A stretch of 64,000 bases of DNA, taken from NCBI GenBank assembly GCA_025331435.1, contig JAIWNI010000075.1:1-64000 (forward strand). The letters are read 5' to 3'. This document shows, one piece after another, positions 53,703-64,000 of this stretch (its first letter is position 1; each line of letters begins with the position of its first letter). A program made the translations under genes and the position numbers. The DNA is from Choanephora cucurbitarum. Taxonomy: Eukaryota > Mucoromycota > Mucoromycetes > Mucorales > Choanephoraceae. A model generated the notes under the pieces. That model was not told the DNA's origin. It worked only from the letters and a program-made list of their open reading frames with translations, and did no database searches.

Positions 53703-56700
53703 GTTGAAAAAAGAAGAAAGGAAGGGAAATTAGTCGGATTTTTTCTTCTTATTTAATCTGGGGAGGAGATAAGAAAAAAAAAAGTGTTTTGACATCATTT
53801 GCATCAAATGACAGTTGCAGTTTACTTTAGAGACTCTAGATCAGAAATCATTGTTTTCTCAAGCATTGCAGTTGATAAATGATAGTAGGCAACATCTTGG
53901 ACAAGGAAAGAGGTTTTTTCTTAGTGATAGCATCATTAGATTACCTGTTATTCTGATTCTTACTAGAGACCTTTTATTTTTGCTTTCCAAAACAAGTATT
54001 GACAGAATAATGTTATCTGCACCTCCCCCAAAAAAAGCTCAATTTGCTTCCTCCCTTCAGTTGCTATGTTGCCAAGAAGAAGCCTTGTTACTAACGAGAT
54101 TTTCGTTTCATAAAGCATCATAGTCAATTCAACCACCTGTCTAAATTAAATCTTCTGGCTTTCTGAGACTCAAAAGTCTTACTGCAGTAGATATTATTAA
54201 TCATGCACAATTCGACGATTCAATTTTAAGCATGGAGAAGCTTAGAGCAGTCAACTCAGTCTGTTGGAAATATGTCCAGGCAGATGGCTCGAAATAAAAT
54301 AGGGGTACAGAAGCTAAGAAGAAGAAAGACAGTACTGGTATAGTCATAATTAACAAGCTAACTGCAAGAAGAAAACTCCCATTCAATTCTCGAAGCAAGA
54401 AAAAAAAAGAGAAGGGAGTCTATGAAAAGCAGTATATATGACCATTACTACTCGCAAAACTTACCAGTTTTAGATCAGAGGCAAAGAAGTCTAACGTCCT
54501 TAATATACCTTGAGAGGGAAGATGAAACAGGTAGTGACACAGACATTCTTAAATAGTGTTATCACTCTTGAGGTAGAAGTACTTGTCATACGGTTTACTG
54601 AAGGGCTGCAAGTTCCAACCCTCTGAGACTTTTTGTACACACTGTATAGTAATACAACAACTTAAGGTACATGGTTCAGTTGAAAGCCTGTCTGCGGTTG
54701 TTGGAAAGTAAACGAACATACTACACATTTCGGAAAAGTAATCTACTTTTATCTTACATAACTGAAAACTTCTCTGCATAAATGTTACTCTTTTTTTGAC
54801 ATGATCTGGAAGAAAACCTAGCTCTGTTTGTACTATCTCTCCTTTTGAATTTGGATTTCTTGTGTTAATGTTTGATTCCCTTCTCAATGACAATGGAAGG
54901 GCTAAGATATATTGAGACAAAGCAATTTGGCAAACAGACTTTTTTTTTGAGTTGGTTAGTCAGTATACATACCTTATTTATCTAATGTATGTAATTCTTA
55001 TTAAGCAATGATACAAGAAAACAATCGGATTGTTGCTTTTCTTACAAAGAAAATTCATACACAATCAAGCCATTTTCTTTTCCCTGTCAGGCTTTTTGTT
55101 CTCACTACTGCTTAGGATGCTCAGTGTAGACAAGGTGAATCTATTCTGCTTTCTTTTTTTCCACTTTCAATGTTCTGACAAAGCAAAGAGTCATCATAGT
55201 TTTGAACTAAATGGGAAATAGATAGTACTACCCCTTTTCGGTTCCCTCAAATAACACACAATCTATCTCTTCCAATCTGTGCACTGTTTGCTTTATTGAA
55301 TAACCTATTTGCCATGCAAACAAACGTCCTTTGTCTTCACCAGGAACAAAGCCATCAACCTACCTTATTGCCTCCTTTCTCAACCTAACTGCGCAAATTT
55401 ATAAAAGATTACTCATTAATGTCCATTTCATAAACTCAATAGATGAACATTCTCCTCATTCCATGTATAGCACCATTATTGCAGCTTTTATTAAGCTTTT
55501 TGTTGGTGTCACTGATTCAGTTGTTTCCTATGAGTGTTTCTCCTATGTGTTCAAGCATCACCCAGCTATCTAATTAGTTTTGATATATATATATATCTGT
55601 CTCTTCCACTCAACTTGTCTAGGCTTTATCGTATCATTGATATTCTTGATGTGCGCCTTGCAAATGTTGCATCCTAAATCTCATTTGGTATTTATTTGCG
55701 TCTTGTAATACCTGTGTGGTCTCTTTTTGGTGTTGATTTCTTTTGTATTGTATACAATTAGTTTCTTAGAGCCAGGAGATTATTCTATGGTCAGTGTTTC
55801 TCCTTTTTCGTAATAGAAAGTACAACTTTGATTTGCTTATACAGACAAATTCACAAAAAAGAAGAAGCCCAAGTTGTTTATACTGCTAAATAAAGTAATG
55901 CTGTTTGTAGACAGTGTAAAAACACATACTGAATCATTGTAAGCTTATCAAACGACTAACCTTTTGTTGAAGAAGTTCTAAATTAAACTACGAAGAGGTT
56001 GGCATTTTGTTTTCTGAACACTAGACCATAAGGAACCTCGGATCGTTAGCTACGAAATGAGATACTAATGCTCATGAAAATATGGTTTATTATCAATTAA
56101 TTAAGATGAACATCTCGGCATTTTGCTCATGTCTTTTATTGGGTTTCAGACCCAAGAAATCGTAGTTTGCACCATGGTGATACGCGCATGTTGTTCTTTA
56201 TGCAATAGAAACAATTGTTTCATACAGGCTTCTTTGTCACTTTGCCTAACGAGAAGCTACAGAAAAAAACTCAAAAAGACTCTATTTGAATGAGAAAGAG
56301 AGAAAGGTTGATTTTCGAGGAACAAAGGATAAATATATCAAACGATGCTGGATTACAAATTGATATCATATGCAGTCTGTCAAAAAAAATAAGATTGAAA
56401 TGCTTAATAGCTAATGCGGTTCAAGCCTGTTATTCATTCTCATCTTTATTTCCTTTGCTTTCTTCTACAATTTTATTGGATTAGGATTGCGTTAAGTGAG
56501 TGCTTCGATTAACGAGCGCCTTATGATGTATCCCCCTCCCCTTCCCATTGTCTTGTAACATCTTATTTTTTATTGGCTATCCTATTTTGGAATTGCTTGT
56601 CCTACTTTCCCTTTTTTGGTCTCTTTAAAGTGATTTTTTTTCTATTGGTCCGAACTATTTTCTTTAACTTGCAACCCTCTCTCATTTTATTTTTCACTCT

Positions 56701-56729
56701 TTTTCCTCTCTTTTTTTTTCGATCAAACC
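53703..56729. other. 3-kb gene-free stretch
   Basis: No gene can be supported. Frames at about 54549-54920 (minus) and 55331-55573 (plus) lack motifs, splice partners and codon bias. The last 200 bases before 56730 are T/C-rich and fit the leader of the UPF0662 gene. Confidence 0.45.
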
Positions 56730-58474
56730 ATGCCCTATCAAGTACCCGAAAAAGGTAGAAAGACAAAAGTACTTGTTAGAAGGAATGGAAAGTATTTGAT
56801 TGAATGACTGACTTTGACGCTTAGAACAACCTGTACTTGAACGTCTCTTGAACATACGAGCCGGGCTTTCAGCCATTCGACGCAACCGTTCCACTTACCT
56901 CAAGTTAGAGGAAATTATGCCATTACGTCTTCAGACAGAAGAAGAAGTGAAGACACTTAGCGAAATTCGTGATGGTCGTCTGTTGGATGAATCCCGAGAA
57001 CTCAATCGAACAGACGATGTCTTGGACGAGATTCTACAAATTCTTAGTTTATGCTTTTTGTGTTTGGGAAAAACAAGAGAAAGTGAGTGTTATGGTTGCG
57101 ATTGCCAAGTGTGTTAAACTCACATTATTCTGTCTATAGCACCTGCTGTATATTCTCAGGTGGTAGCTATTCAAGTAAGTAAAGAGTGGAGTTTGAAAAC
57201 AAAAATGCCTTTTATTAAGTTATGGCTATGATAGCATATCTTTGATCGTCTCAATGAAGCAGGTGTATATGAAGAAGAATATTTGAAGCCTTATAAGGCC
57301 AAGTTGGATGAAATTGAAAAGATATTGAGTGTGGACAGTAAGAATAAGGCATTGCCTGAACATGTCATGCAAGTATTACAATACAAATTCATGCAATGTA
57401 GTAAGTGTTTAAAAAAAAAGGAGAATAGATGATCATGGAAAGTACATAGGCTAAACTTTGAATAGAAAACATTTACGAAAAGCTCTTAAATACAATTCAC
57501 GAAGTATCGCCCGAACTGTAAGTCTTGTTTTTTTGCTTCTCAATGAACTATTGTCTTGTATTGACCATCAACAGTGTGCCTATCCGAGACAAGATGTTGC
57601 ACATAAGACGTCATCTTGCATCTATATGTACTCGGGGCGAATATTTGCCCAGTGACATTAAGCCTTTGCAAGAGCAGATTCGAGCCATTGACAGCCTTCG
57701 TGTAGATGGTAAGTTCATGAGCGAAGATGGCACTACCATCCCAGCAGGCCAGGCAGTCTTGGTCGGCTTGTTAGAACATCTGTTCTTCTGGACACACGAT
57801 CTGATCATTGCCTGCAGCGACACCTTTTCACCTTCACTCCAGACGATCCGTGGACGCTTATTAGAAATCAAAAACCAATTAGAACGACTAGAATTGACAC
57901 ACAAATGGACTTTGCGTCAGACAGATCTATTCACCTACCAACATCAACTGCATGATATCGTCAAGATGAGACATACGGAACTGAATGAGGACAACCGAGA
58001 GATCGATCCAAAGCTGTATGGCAAATTTTTGGATGAAAATGGTGAAGCTCCCGAGGGACAGACAGTGATTGAGTTCTTGCTTCACAAATGTTATCGTATG
58101 ATTTTTGTTCTCTTGAGTGAAAGTGTACCTGTATCTGAAGCCCTGACGCCTGTCTATAATCAGCTGACTACCGTACGTCAATGTTTGATGGCTGTCAAGA
58201 AGATTGGTGCACCTTGTTCAGATGAAGAACTTTACCCGTAAGTTTTTCTTTTTGGAGGGTACGATGATTCGGTTGACTAAACATCCTTCCATGTAGATAT
58301 CAAATGAAGTTGGCAAGTATTGAGAACTTGCGTAAGGATGGAAAGTTTTATGATGATAATGGGGATATACCCGAAGGTCAAGCTCTGTGTGTGGATGTAT
58401 TAGAAGAATGTTATAGTCTTTTGAATTCGCTGCGTGACATATCTGAGGATTTTGAAGACAAAGAAACTGAATAA
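56730..58474 (+). CDS. UPF0662 (DUF2408) family protein
   Basis: Seven exons (56730-56754, 56825-57082, 57140-57174, 57235-57400, 57466-57517, 57575-58237, 58297-58474) give 459 codons (458 residues). The fold is all-helical with repeated units: VLERLLNIRAGLSAIRRN, ELVPIRDKMLHIRRHLAS, LQTIRGRLLEIKNQLERL and TPVYNQLTTVRQCLMAVKK. Recurrent VDGKFMSEDGTTIPAGQAVL, LYGKFLDENGEAPEGQTV and KDGKFYDDNGDIPEGQAL units each mark a repeat. This matches the fungal DUF2408/UPF0662 family, with cytoplasmic members in fission yeast of unknown biochemical role. All introns are short with GTAAGT- or GTGAGT-type donors, except GTAGAA in the first. Confidence 0.82.
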
Positions 58475-58728
58475 ACTATATACAGAAAGTCGATAGCAAA
58501 AGGCTCTTATGATGCTTTATCTAAGTTGTGTTTGGCGGTAAAGAAGGAAGATGAAAACAAAAGGCTGAGTTGGAGTCATGATGCATATCATTAGACTGAC
58601 ATTCACAATAACAACAGCTGATATCAAATGATTGTTCTCGAACATTTCAACTTTTTTTTTATTCATGCATGCCATAAAGCTCTGAACTGCAGAGTAACTG
58701 TGCATTTTACTGTAAGAAAAGGCAAACT

Positions 58729-60423
58729 TTAGAATACATCTCTGTCGTTTATACGGAGAGCACCTATGGATTGACATAGGATCTCAAAATAACCTGCTAA
58801 TAACGCGTTAGGTAACTGTAAACCCTCAAACAAGTGGGATGTATGCAAGTAGTTATGCATCACCAGGTCTTTCCATGACGAAGGATGCTGACTTAGCATG
58901 GTATCCAAAAGCAGAGCGTTTATGTCGCTTGTTCTTTCGAAACACTCGGCTACTTCCAGTAATGTGCTAGGTCGTACTCTATATTGACTCATGTAGTACC
59001 ATTCGGATTTGACTTTAGAGTGTACATGAAAAAGCCGAATGACCTGATCAAGGTTGGATACGCGAGGACATTTGATGTTGACTGTCAGTAATTTTTGTTG
59101 CTTCAGATCTATCATTGCCTTCTCTAGTGGATACTCAAACCTAGTTTCGATCAAACTCAAGTGCTTCAAGTTTAGACAGCGAGCCGAAACACAATCAAAG
59201 AAACCGTCAGATACGAAGCAACGCTCAAAGTGAATTTCTTCAAGTGGATGAAGTGTGTTGGCATACCTAATCAAGACGTTTTTATTGGTTATGAGCTTCA
59301 GATCGATCAGGCCAAGGTATTTTAAGTAGGGGAATGAGACCAAGATGGTACCTATCCACAACGTCTTCTTTCGAAACTGAGTACTGGCTCTCAATACCAA
59401 TTGGTTAAGATGTTTGCATTTTCTACCAATCGTTTCCATAGGCAAATGATGTTCAGCATCAATCACGTAACAGATATCCAACTTTGTGATGGTAGAAAAG
59501 TCAGTCCAGTCTGATTTACATTCATGTAGAAAGATACTGCTCGAAGATGGCTGAATGAATGTTCTTGTGAAATCAATTGCTTGGTACCTTAGTTGTCGAA
59601 AGAATTCTACTGTCAATGTAATGTCTTGTGTCTCTAGATGACTAAGAAGAGGGCATCCCTGAAAGAAACGGCTGTATGCTTTTCGATTGGATTCTTCACG
59701 GAAGAGCAACGAATTACGATAATAATGGGATCCATTGCATTGTATCTTGAGCGATGCTAGTTTAGGATAGTTATAGCCAAAATAATAAAACCAACTCTTC
59801 ATATCGCCTGGACGGTCAAGAAATATTAACTCTAACTTTTCGATCTCGTAGTTGGGCATTTCTTGTTTTTTAACGACAGGCTGCCATCCCTGATCGTAAG
59901 CAACAGACAAATGTTCTATCAGGGGACATAAGGTATGTATATGTTCCAATCCATTTCGACCAGCAGTAGTGAGTTGATCTGATCCAGACGCTCTTTTTAA
60001 GCTAATGCTTAGCCTTTTGAGTTGAGGCGGAAGATATGTCAGGACTGTCTCGTCTATTGGAACTGAGTCAAGTGCAAGTGAATAAAGGCAATCGAAAGAT
60101 GAAATCGATTGAAGCAAATCAATGCGGTAGTTGTTCATAGTGAAACAGATTGAGCTCAGATGAGAAAGTGATTGTGCTATCTGTTTGATATCATCTTCAT
60201 TTATTTCTGCAGATATCTGAAGGTGCTGAACAAAACAGTGATTTCTGGATTGATTCAAGAATTGGTCTAGATGTTCTCTGCTAGTCATTTTGACATGCCG
60301 TAATAGTAACTTGATATAGGCATGATAAAACAGACGGTTGACAGATACAAGTTCAAGGTGATTCTCTAGTGAGAGATAGAGACCGATGATTTCCAGTAAT
60401 TCAGGCGGTACAGAACAAATCAT
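58729..60423 (-). CDS. F-box/LRR-like protein
   Basis: Single exon, 564 residues from the Met of MICSVPPELLEIIGLYLSL (60423). A Met six residues upstream is possible but places hydrophobic residues before the F-box. Residues 3-40 match an F-box (VPPELLEIIGLYL, LVSVNRLFYHAYIKLLLRH). Downstream Leu-rich segments include LSSICFTMNN, LKRLSISLKR, LASLKIQCNG, LNQLVLRAS, LKYLGLIDLK and LKHLSLIETR. It is the fourth long intronless F-box gene on the minus strand. No substrate can be inferred. Confidence 0.8.
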   Translation of the reverse strand: MICSVPPELLEIIGLYLSLENHLELVSVNRLFYHAYIKLLLRHVKMTSREHLDQFLNQSRNHCFVQHLQISAEINEDDIKQIAQSLSHLSSICFTMNNYRIDLLQSISSFDCLYSLALDSVPIDETVLTYLPPQLKRLSISLKRASGSDQLTTAGRNGLEHIHTLCPLIEHLSVAYDQGWQPVVKKQEMPNYEIEKLELIFLDRPGDMKSWFYYFGYNYPKLASLKIQCNGSHYYRNSLLFREESNRKAYSRFFQGCPLLSHLETQDITLTVEFFRQLRYQAIDFTRTFIQPSSSSIFLHECKSDWTDFSTITKLDICYVIDAEHHLPMETIGRKCKHLNQLVLRASTQFRKKTLWIGTILVSFPYLKYLGLIDLKLITNKNVLIRYANTLHPLEEIHFERCFVSDGFFDCVSARCLNLKHLSLIETRFEYPLEKAMIDLKQQKLLTVNIKCPRVSNLDQVIRLFHVHSKVKSEWYYMSQYRVRPSTLLEVAECFERTSDINALLLDTMLSQHPSSWKDLVMHNYLHTSHLFEGLQLPNALLAGYFEILCQSIGALRINDRDVF

Positions 60424-60490
60424 GAAGACCAGAAAAAACAAGTGCGATAAAGAGTCTCTCTCTTTTTTTTGTATTAGTGGTCTTTATTAA

Positions 60491-60709
60491 TTATGATAAA
60501 TAGAAGTGACTCTCTTTGCAAAGAGCCACTGCTATGGCGTGGTTCCACAAATCATGCTCAAAAAAGATTTGCCAATGATATCTCCATAGCGTTGCCAAGC
60601 CCATACCAACGACGGTCAGATCAGACACACTGGGACAGTTATTATCAGGGTCGGAAAAGGCCGTCAAAGCATACCATACCATCAAAGGACCATTGAACTT
60701 GTCAGTCAT
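60491..60709 (-). pseudogene. short retroelement-like C-terminal scrap
   Basis: The 72-residue frame contains VWYALTAFSDPDNNCPS, then LATLWRYHWQIFFEHDLWNH. The VWxALT and IWRYHW spacing resembles the region after reverse transcriptase in LINE-like elements of mucoralean fungi, as far as I recall. Nothing upstream on the minus strand extends it. It probably represents a truncated copy. Evidence is weak. Confidence 0.3.
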
Positions 60710-61112
60710 ATCCCGATAAAGAGTCTCTCTAAACGGTGTATGGTTTTCAAATTAAGAAAGAACTCAGCCTTGTATCACTGAAGCATGAATGCTCTCTTTT
60801 TTTTTTTACAAAAACAAAGGTACAAATATGTCTGAGCATAGTTGCTACTGTGAAAAACAAGTGCATAGACATAAAGCATCTCTCTTGCTCTTTTTTTTTA
60901 ATCAGAGAGAAACAAAACGTTATATACATTTATGTTTGAGTGACTTCATGCTGTCTCGAAGTCAAAAGTACGATGTTAACATGTGAATTTGAGCCGCAAA
61001 GTAGTGTTCCTTGAAAGCATTTACAAAAGAAAAAAAAAGACAATCTTCTATCTCGAACAGAAATACGAATTCATTCCTTTTTCTATTTTATTTTTATGAG
61101 CTTATGAGACGA
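60710..61112. other. short intergenic stretch
   Basis: No gene is visible. Several T-runs (60801-60808, 60892-60899) and an A-run near 61029 are present. Confidence 0.4.
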
Positions 61113-62761
61113 TTACATCTCCTCCAACTTGTAGAAGCCATGATTAGATAGATGGCTGTGTTGGCGACGACGGTAACGGCGATAAGCCCACAAAGCAAGA
61201 GCCACTCCAATGAAAAATAAAACAACGCTGCCCACAGAGATACCAGCCTTTCCTCCTTCTGACAAATGAGGCCGCTCAATAAATGTACTGCCTACACTAG
61301 CACCCAAGACACACTCGGACTGCTTAAAGGCACGTATCGAAATATCTTGACATCCACCATACTTGTCTGTTGTCAATACCTGTCTTGTTTCGTTCGCTTG
61401 ATTGTAAGGTATAAGCCAGATGGGGAATAGGTCGTTTGAAGGTACAGAGAAATCAGGATAAACTAACTTGATTAGATCCAATAAAGCAAGATCTGGTCGA
61501 GCAGCAGATCGCTGTGTCCAATCTTGTGAGAGGAAAATTAAGTATCAACAGCAACAAAAGAGATTCATTTTTTTATGTACCTGATACTTGGTTGGCATTG
61601 ATCAATCGATTGACAGTATAGACTTTATGTTGATTGATCGCAGGTATTTCTACATAAGGATTACCAGCAGTAAAATAAGATTGACCAGCACGTATCCAGT
61701 TGTCAAACGTGAGACTTGTTTGGCTGGTATCTAAAATATAATCAGCGCCACGAAGTGCTGTGGCCAGATTCATCTGTTGAGTCGTTAGGTTGACCTGAAA
61801 GACATCGGGTTGAGCTATATTGGTGGCTACCAGATGAGCATTTGCATCCATGGTCAATTGATGATAGTATATATCACTGTGTAAAGTGAAAAGCGAATTA
61901 GAGGGCTCGAATGTGGTCCAGGCAACTCCCTTTGGTGAGTAACCTAATCGAGCCAGATTGTCTTTATGACAGTTATAATTATTGACAATCTGGTTATAGA
62001 CAGCAGATGATTTCAATTCCAAATCAAAAAAGGCACCAATGTACAATAGCCAAGATGCTTTCTAAAAGAAAGAAAGAAAAAAAAGGGAAAAATGTTACCA
62101 ATGTATAAAATCACATGTAGAGATAATATACCTGCAATGGAAGTAAGGTATCTTGATTCGCAGAGAAATCAACATAAGTAGCACCATAGTTGGTTGAAAA
62201 AGAAAAGATCATATCAGGCGAAGTGATGTTGGTGTCGTTACTGCCATTGGCAATACAAGGTGAAGTGATATTTGTGGTGGCTGTTTTGGTGATGTTCTTC
62301 TGTAGATCGAGAAGCTTTAAAAAAAAAGAAAGAAAAAGAGGGTGAGAAGGTAAATACCAGATGATCTTGGTGCATACCTCAATGAAAGGAATGACACTAT
62401 AGGCATCTGAATCAACCGAGAAGGACTTGACTGGGATACTGACTGTCGTCTCTGAATGGCATCCTTCAGGCATAGGTTGTTCAAAACCAACCAAACAATA
62501 GGATTTGGAGGTAAATGTGTTGGTCACTACTTTATAATAGTTTTTGTATTCAATCGTGAACCCACTCAATGACACTATAGATCCAAAGCAAAACAAGTTT
62601 AGGACATTTCTTTTCTTTCACTTAAACCTGAATTTACCATTTGTCATTGTTGTCTTTAAACTGTAACGATCGATTGTTTTATCAAATTCAGTTGCATTTT
62701 GTGTAAATACATCTTGACTAAAAAGAGTGAATGCAACAATCAGCTTCAATAAGAGATTCAT
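61113..62761 (-). CDS. secreted/type I membrane protein with periplasmic-binding-protein-like ectodomain
   Basis: Five exons in transcription order (62761-62638, 62574-62378, 62314-62132, 62061-61581, 61522-61113) give 465 codons (464 residues). MNLLLKLIVAFTLFSQ is a signal peptide. The ectodomain has about ten N-glycosylation sequons (for example NIT and NDT repeats around residues 120-140), motifs YIGAFFDLE, WTTFEPSNSLF, LRGADYILDTS, IPAINQHKVYTVN and RPDLALLDLIKLVYPDF, then the membrane segment ISVGSVVLFFIGVALALWAY and a basic cytosolic tail ending in EEM. The order of ADYILDTS, INQHKVYTVN and RPDLALLDLIK resembles periplasmic substrate-binding (siderophore or cobalamin) proteins seen in a few eukaryotes, which is inference. 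It may be a surface receptor or binding protein. Confidence 0.72.
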
Positions 62762-64000
62762 GAAGAAGACGAATTATGTAGAAAGGAGTGTGAGTATTGA
62801 CTTGAGGATTAGGGAGAGAATGAAGAGTGAGAAAAAAAGAAGAAAAGAAAAAGGATAAACCTAACTACAAATTCACCTGTGTGACAAAAGGTACACAAAA
62901 TAGCTTCAAATAGCATCAAGATGAATGGTAAATAGTATCATTTCATTCTTTAAGGTTTATTCGACTTTTCTTTATACATTGTATTCAAGAGATCAAAGCA
63001 GGATACTAGTGAATGCTTTCTCCATGCTTCTTTTTCGGGACTCACTGAATGCTTAAGTTAAAGCTCAAAATCATACTTTTACTTTTTTCTCTCTTTTTTT
63101 TGTACCTAGTATTTTCCTTATACATATAAGATGGGGACACAGAATTAGGTTGGTGATCTGTTACTACCAATAGAAACTATAAATATTGTGCTTTACCAAT
63201 GAGATTTCTGTCTTGAAAGCTTATTGAGACAATCATGCTTTAAAGGTCTACAGTCCAATTCTTTGTCTCTTTCTACTTGAAATCCTGCATTATTTGATAT
63301 TGAAAAAGAAGTTAAAATAGCGATTGATCAACTGAAAGGGGGAGGGGGTATGGCTCAATCTATGAATAAAACCTTTTTTAGAATGAAAAACTACTGAAAT
63401 GTCGTCTGATTCAAAAATACTGCTTACAAAAGTAATCAAGAGCGAAAAGATTGACACGCTTAAATAAAAAGCGACTCTTATTGTCTGGGTAAAGTTCCAA
63501 GCTGTCTCACCTGTTCAAACGAATTTTATCAAGTTAACTTTGTTGTACAAACCTGATTGAGTTCGGTTTCCTTTTCAGTAAAAAGAGATACAAAATTGAC
63601 AACTTTGAATTCTGAGCCATCTCATGACATTTTCCAAGATATTGAATGGGCACATTGTCTATGCATAAACTTCCTTTGTTTTAGGTTCATTCAGCTCATA
63701 TGAAAACTTAAATCCCTCCTACCTTCAAAAAATGAAAAATAGTAACTCGAGATAACAGACATTCAATATTGGCTTTGGACTTGATTGTGTTTATGTTCTT
63801 GCTCTCAACAAAACACAGTATCTGAGAATATCACTGTTCTCAATACTACAGGTGCTCAAACGAGTACTATTTTTTTGGATGGTTGTGAGTATACCTTTAA
63901 CAGAAGCAACCTAGAAAGTTTTGTTCTCAAGGACTTTGTTGATAAAATCATGCTAATAATAGTGCTCTTTTTTTTATTTTTACTCCATTTTTCTTGATAT
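62762..64000. other. right-edge stretch without a recognised gene
   Basis: No supportable gene. A plus frame at 63785-63997 with Asn/Thr-rich and Cys residues reaches almost to the window edge and could be the start of a gene cut off there, but it has no start context or family. Confidence 0.4.

Overview
This is nuclear DNA of a filamentous fungus, most likely an early-diverging one of the Mucorales or a relative (inference). It is AT-rich, has many short GT-AG introns (about 45-155 nt), and has poly-T/CT-rich leaders. It carries type IIC-like P-type ATPase, UPF0662, Elongator, SNF5 and B-type cyclin genes, and several long F-box/LRR-like genes in one orientation. No rRNA, tRNA, CRISPR or prokaryotic-type operon was seen. 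I joined exons by hand from GT-AG borders, and each complete spliced model given has a length divisible by three.

Layout. 0-4 kb: a decayed gene or transposon fragment on the minus strand and a short tandem repeat. 5-9 kb: frataxin, a convergent DUF2358-like mitochondrial gene and a trehalose-phosphate-synthase-like gene. 11.3-14.8 kb: an 1131-residue P-type cation ATPase. 15.3-17 kb: an F-box protein, followed by a broken Tc1-type transposase. 19.7-21.7 kb: a carboxypeptidase Y-like vacuolar protease with a 6-nt exon. 22.7-24.4 kb: SNF5/SMARCB1. 27-31.3 kb: a PP1-docking (RVxF) proline-rich protein, a B-type cyclin and a small coiled protein. 31.4-33.2 kb: a Sel1/MYND protein. 33.3-42.2 kb: an accessory, gene-poor region. 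It holds a diverged repeat whose other copy lies inverted at 25.6 kb, a 187-bp MITE with perfect 25-bp terminal repeats, a PD-(D/E)XK-like gene with one stop, and a Ty3/gypsy relic. 42.9-46.4 kb: two tandem F-box genes. 46.6-53.7 kb: a compact block of a MoxR-like protein, Elp4, a GT34 glycosyltransferase, a synaptobrevin and a convergent TBC RabGAP. 56.7-62.8 kb: a UPF0662 protein, another F-box gene, a possible retroelement scrap and a type I membrane protein.

The genes are mostly independent housekeeping genes rather than one pathway. The most suggestive pairings are frataxin with the DUF2358 gene (both apparently mitochondrial, 11 bp apart) and the R-SNARE with the TBC protein (both membrane traffic, 149 bp apart). 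I found no self-contained new system. The most unusual items are the MITE, the split start codon and GC-AG intron of the synaptobrevin, the carboxypeptidase micro-exon, the MoxR-like protein without recognisable Walker motifs, the probably non-catalytic trehalose-synthase paralogue and the duplicated putative secreted-protein exon.
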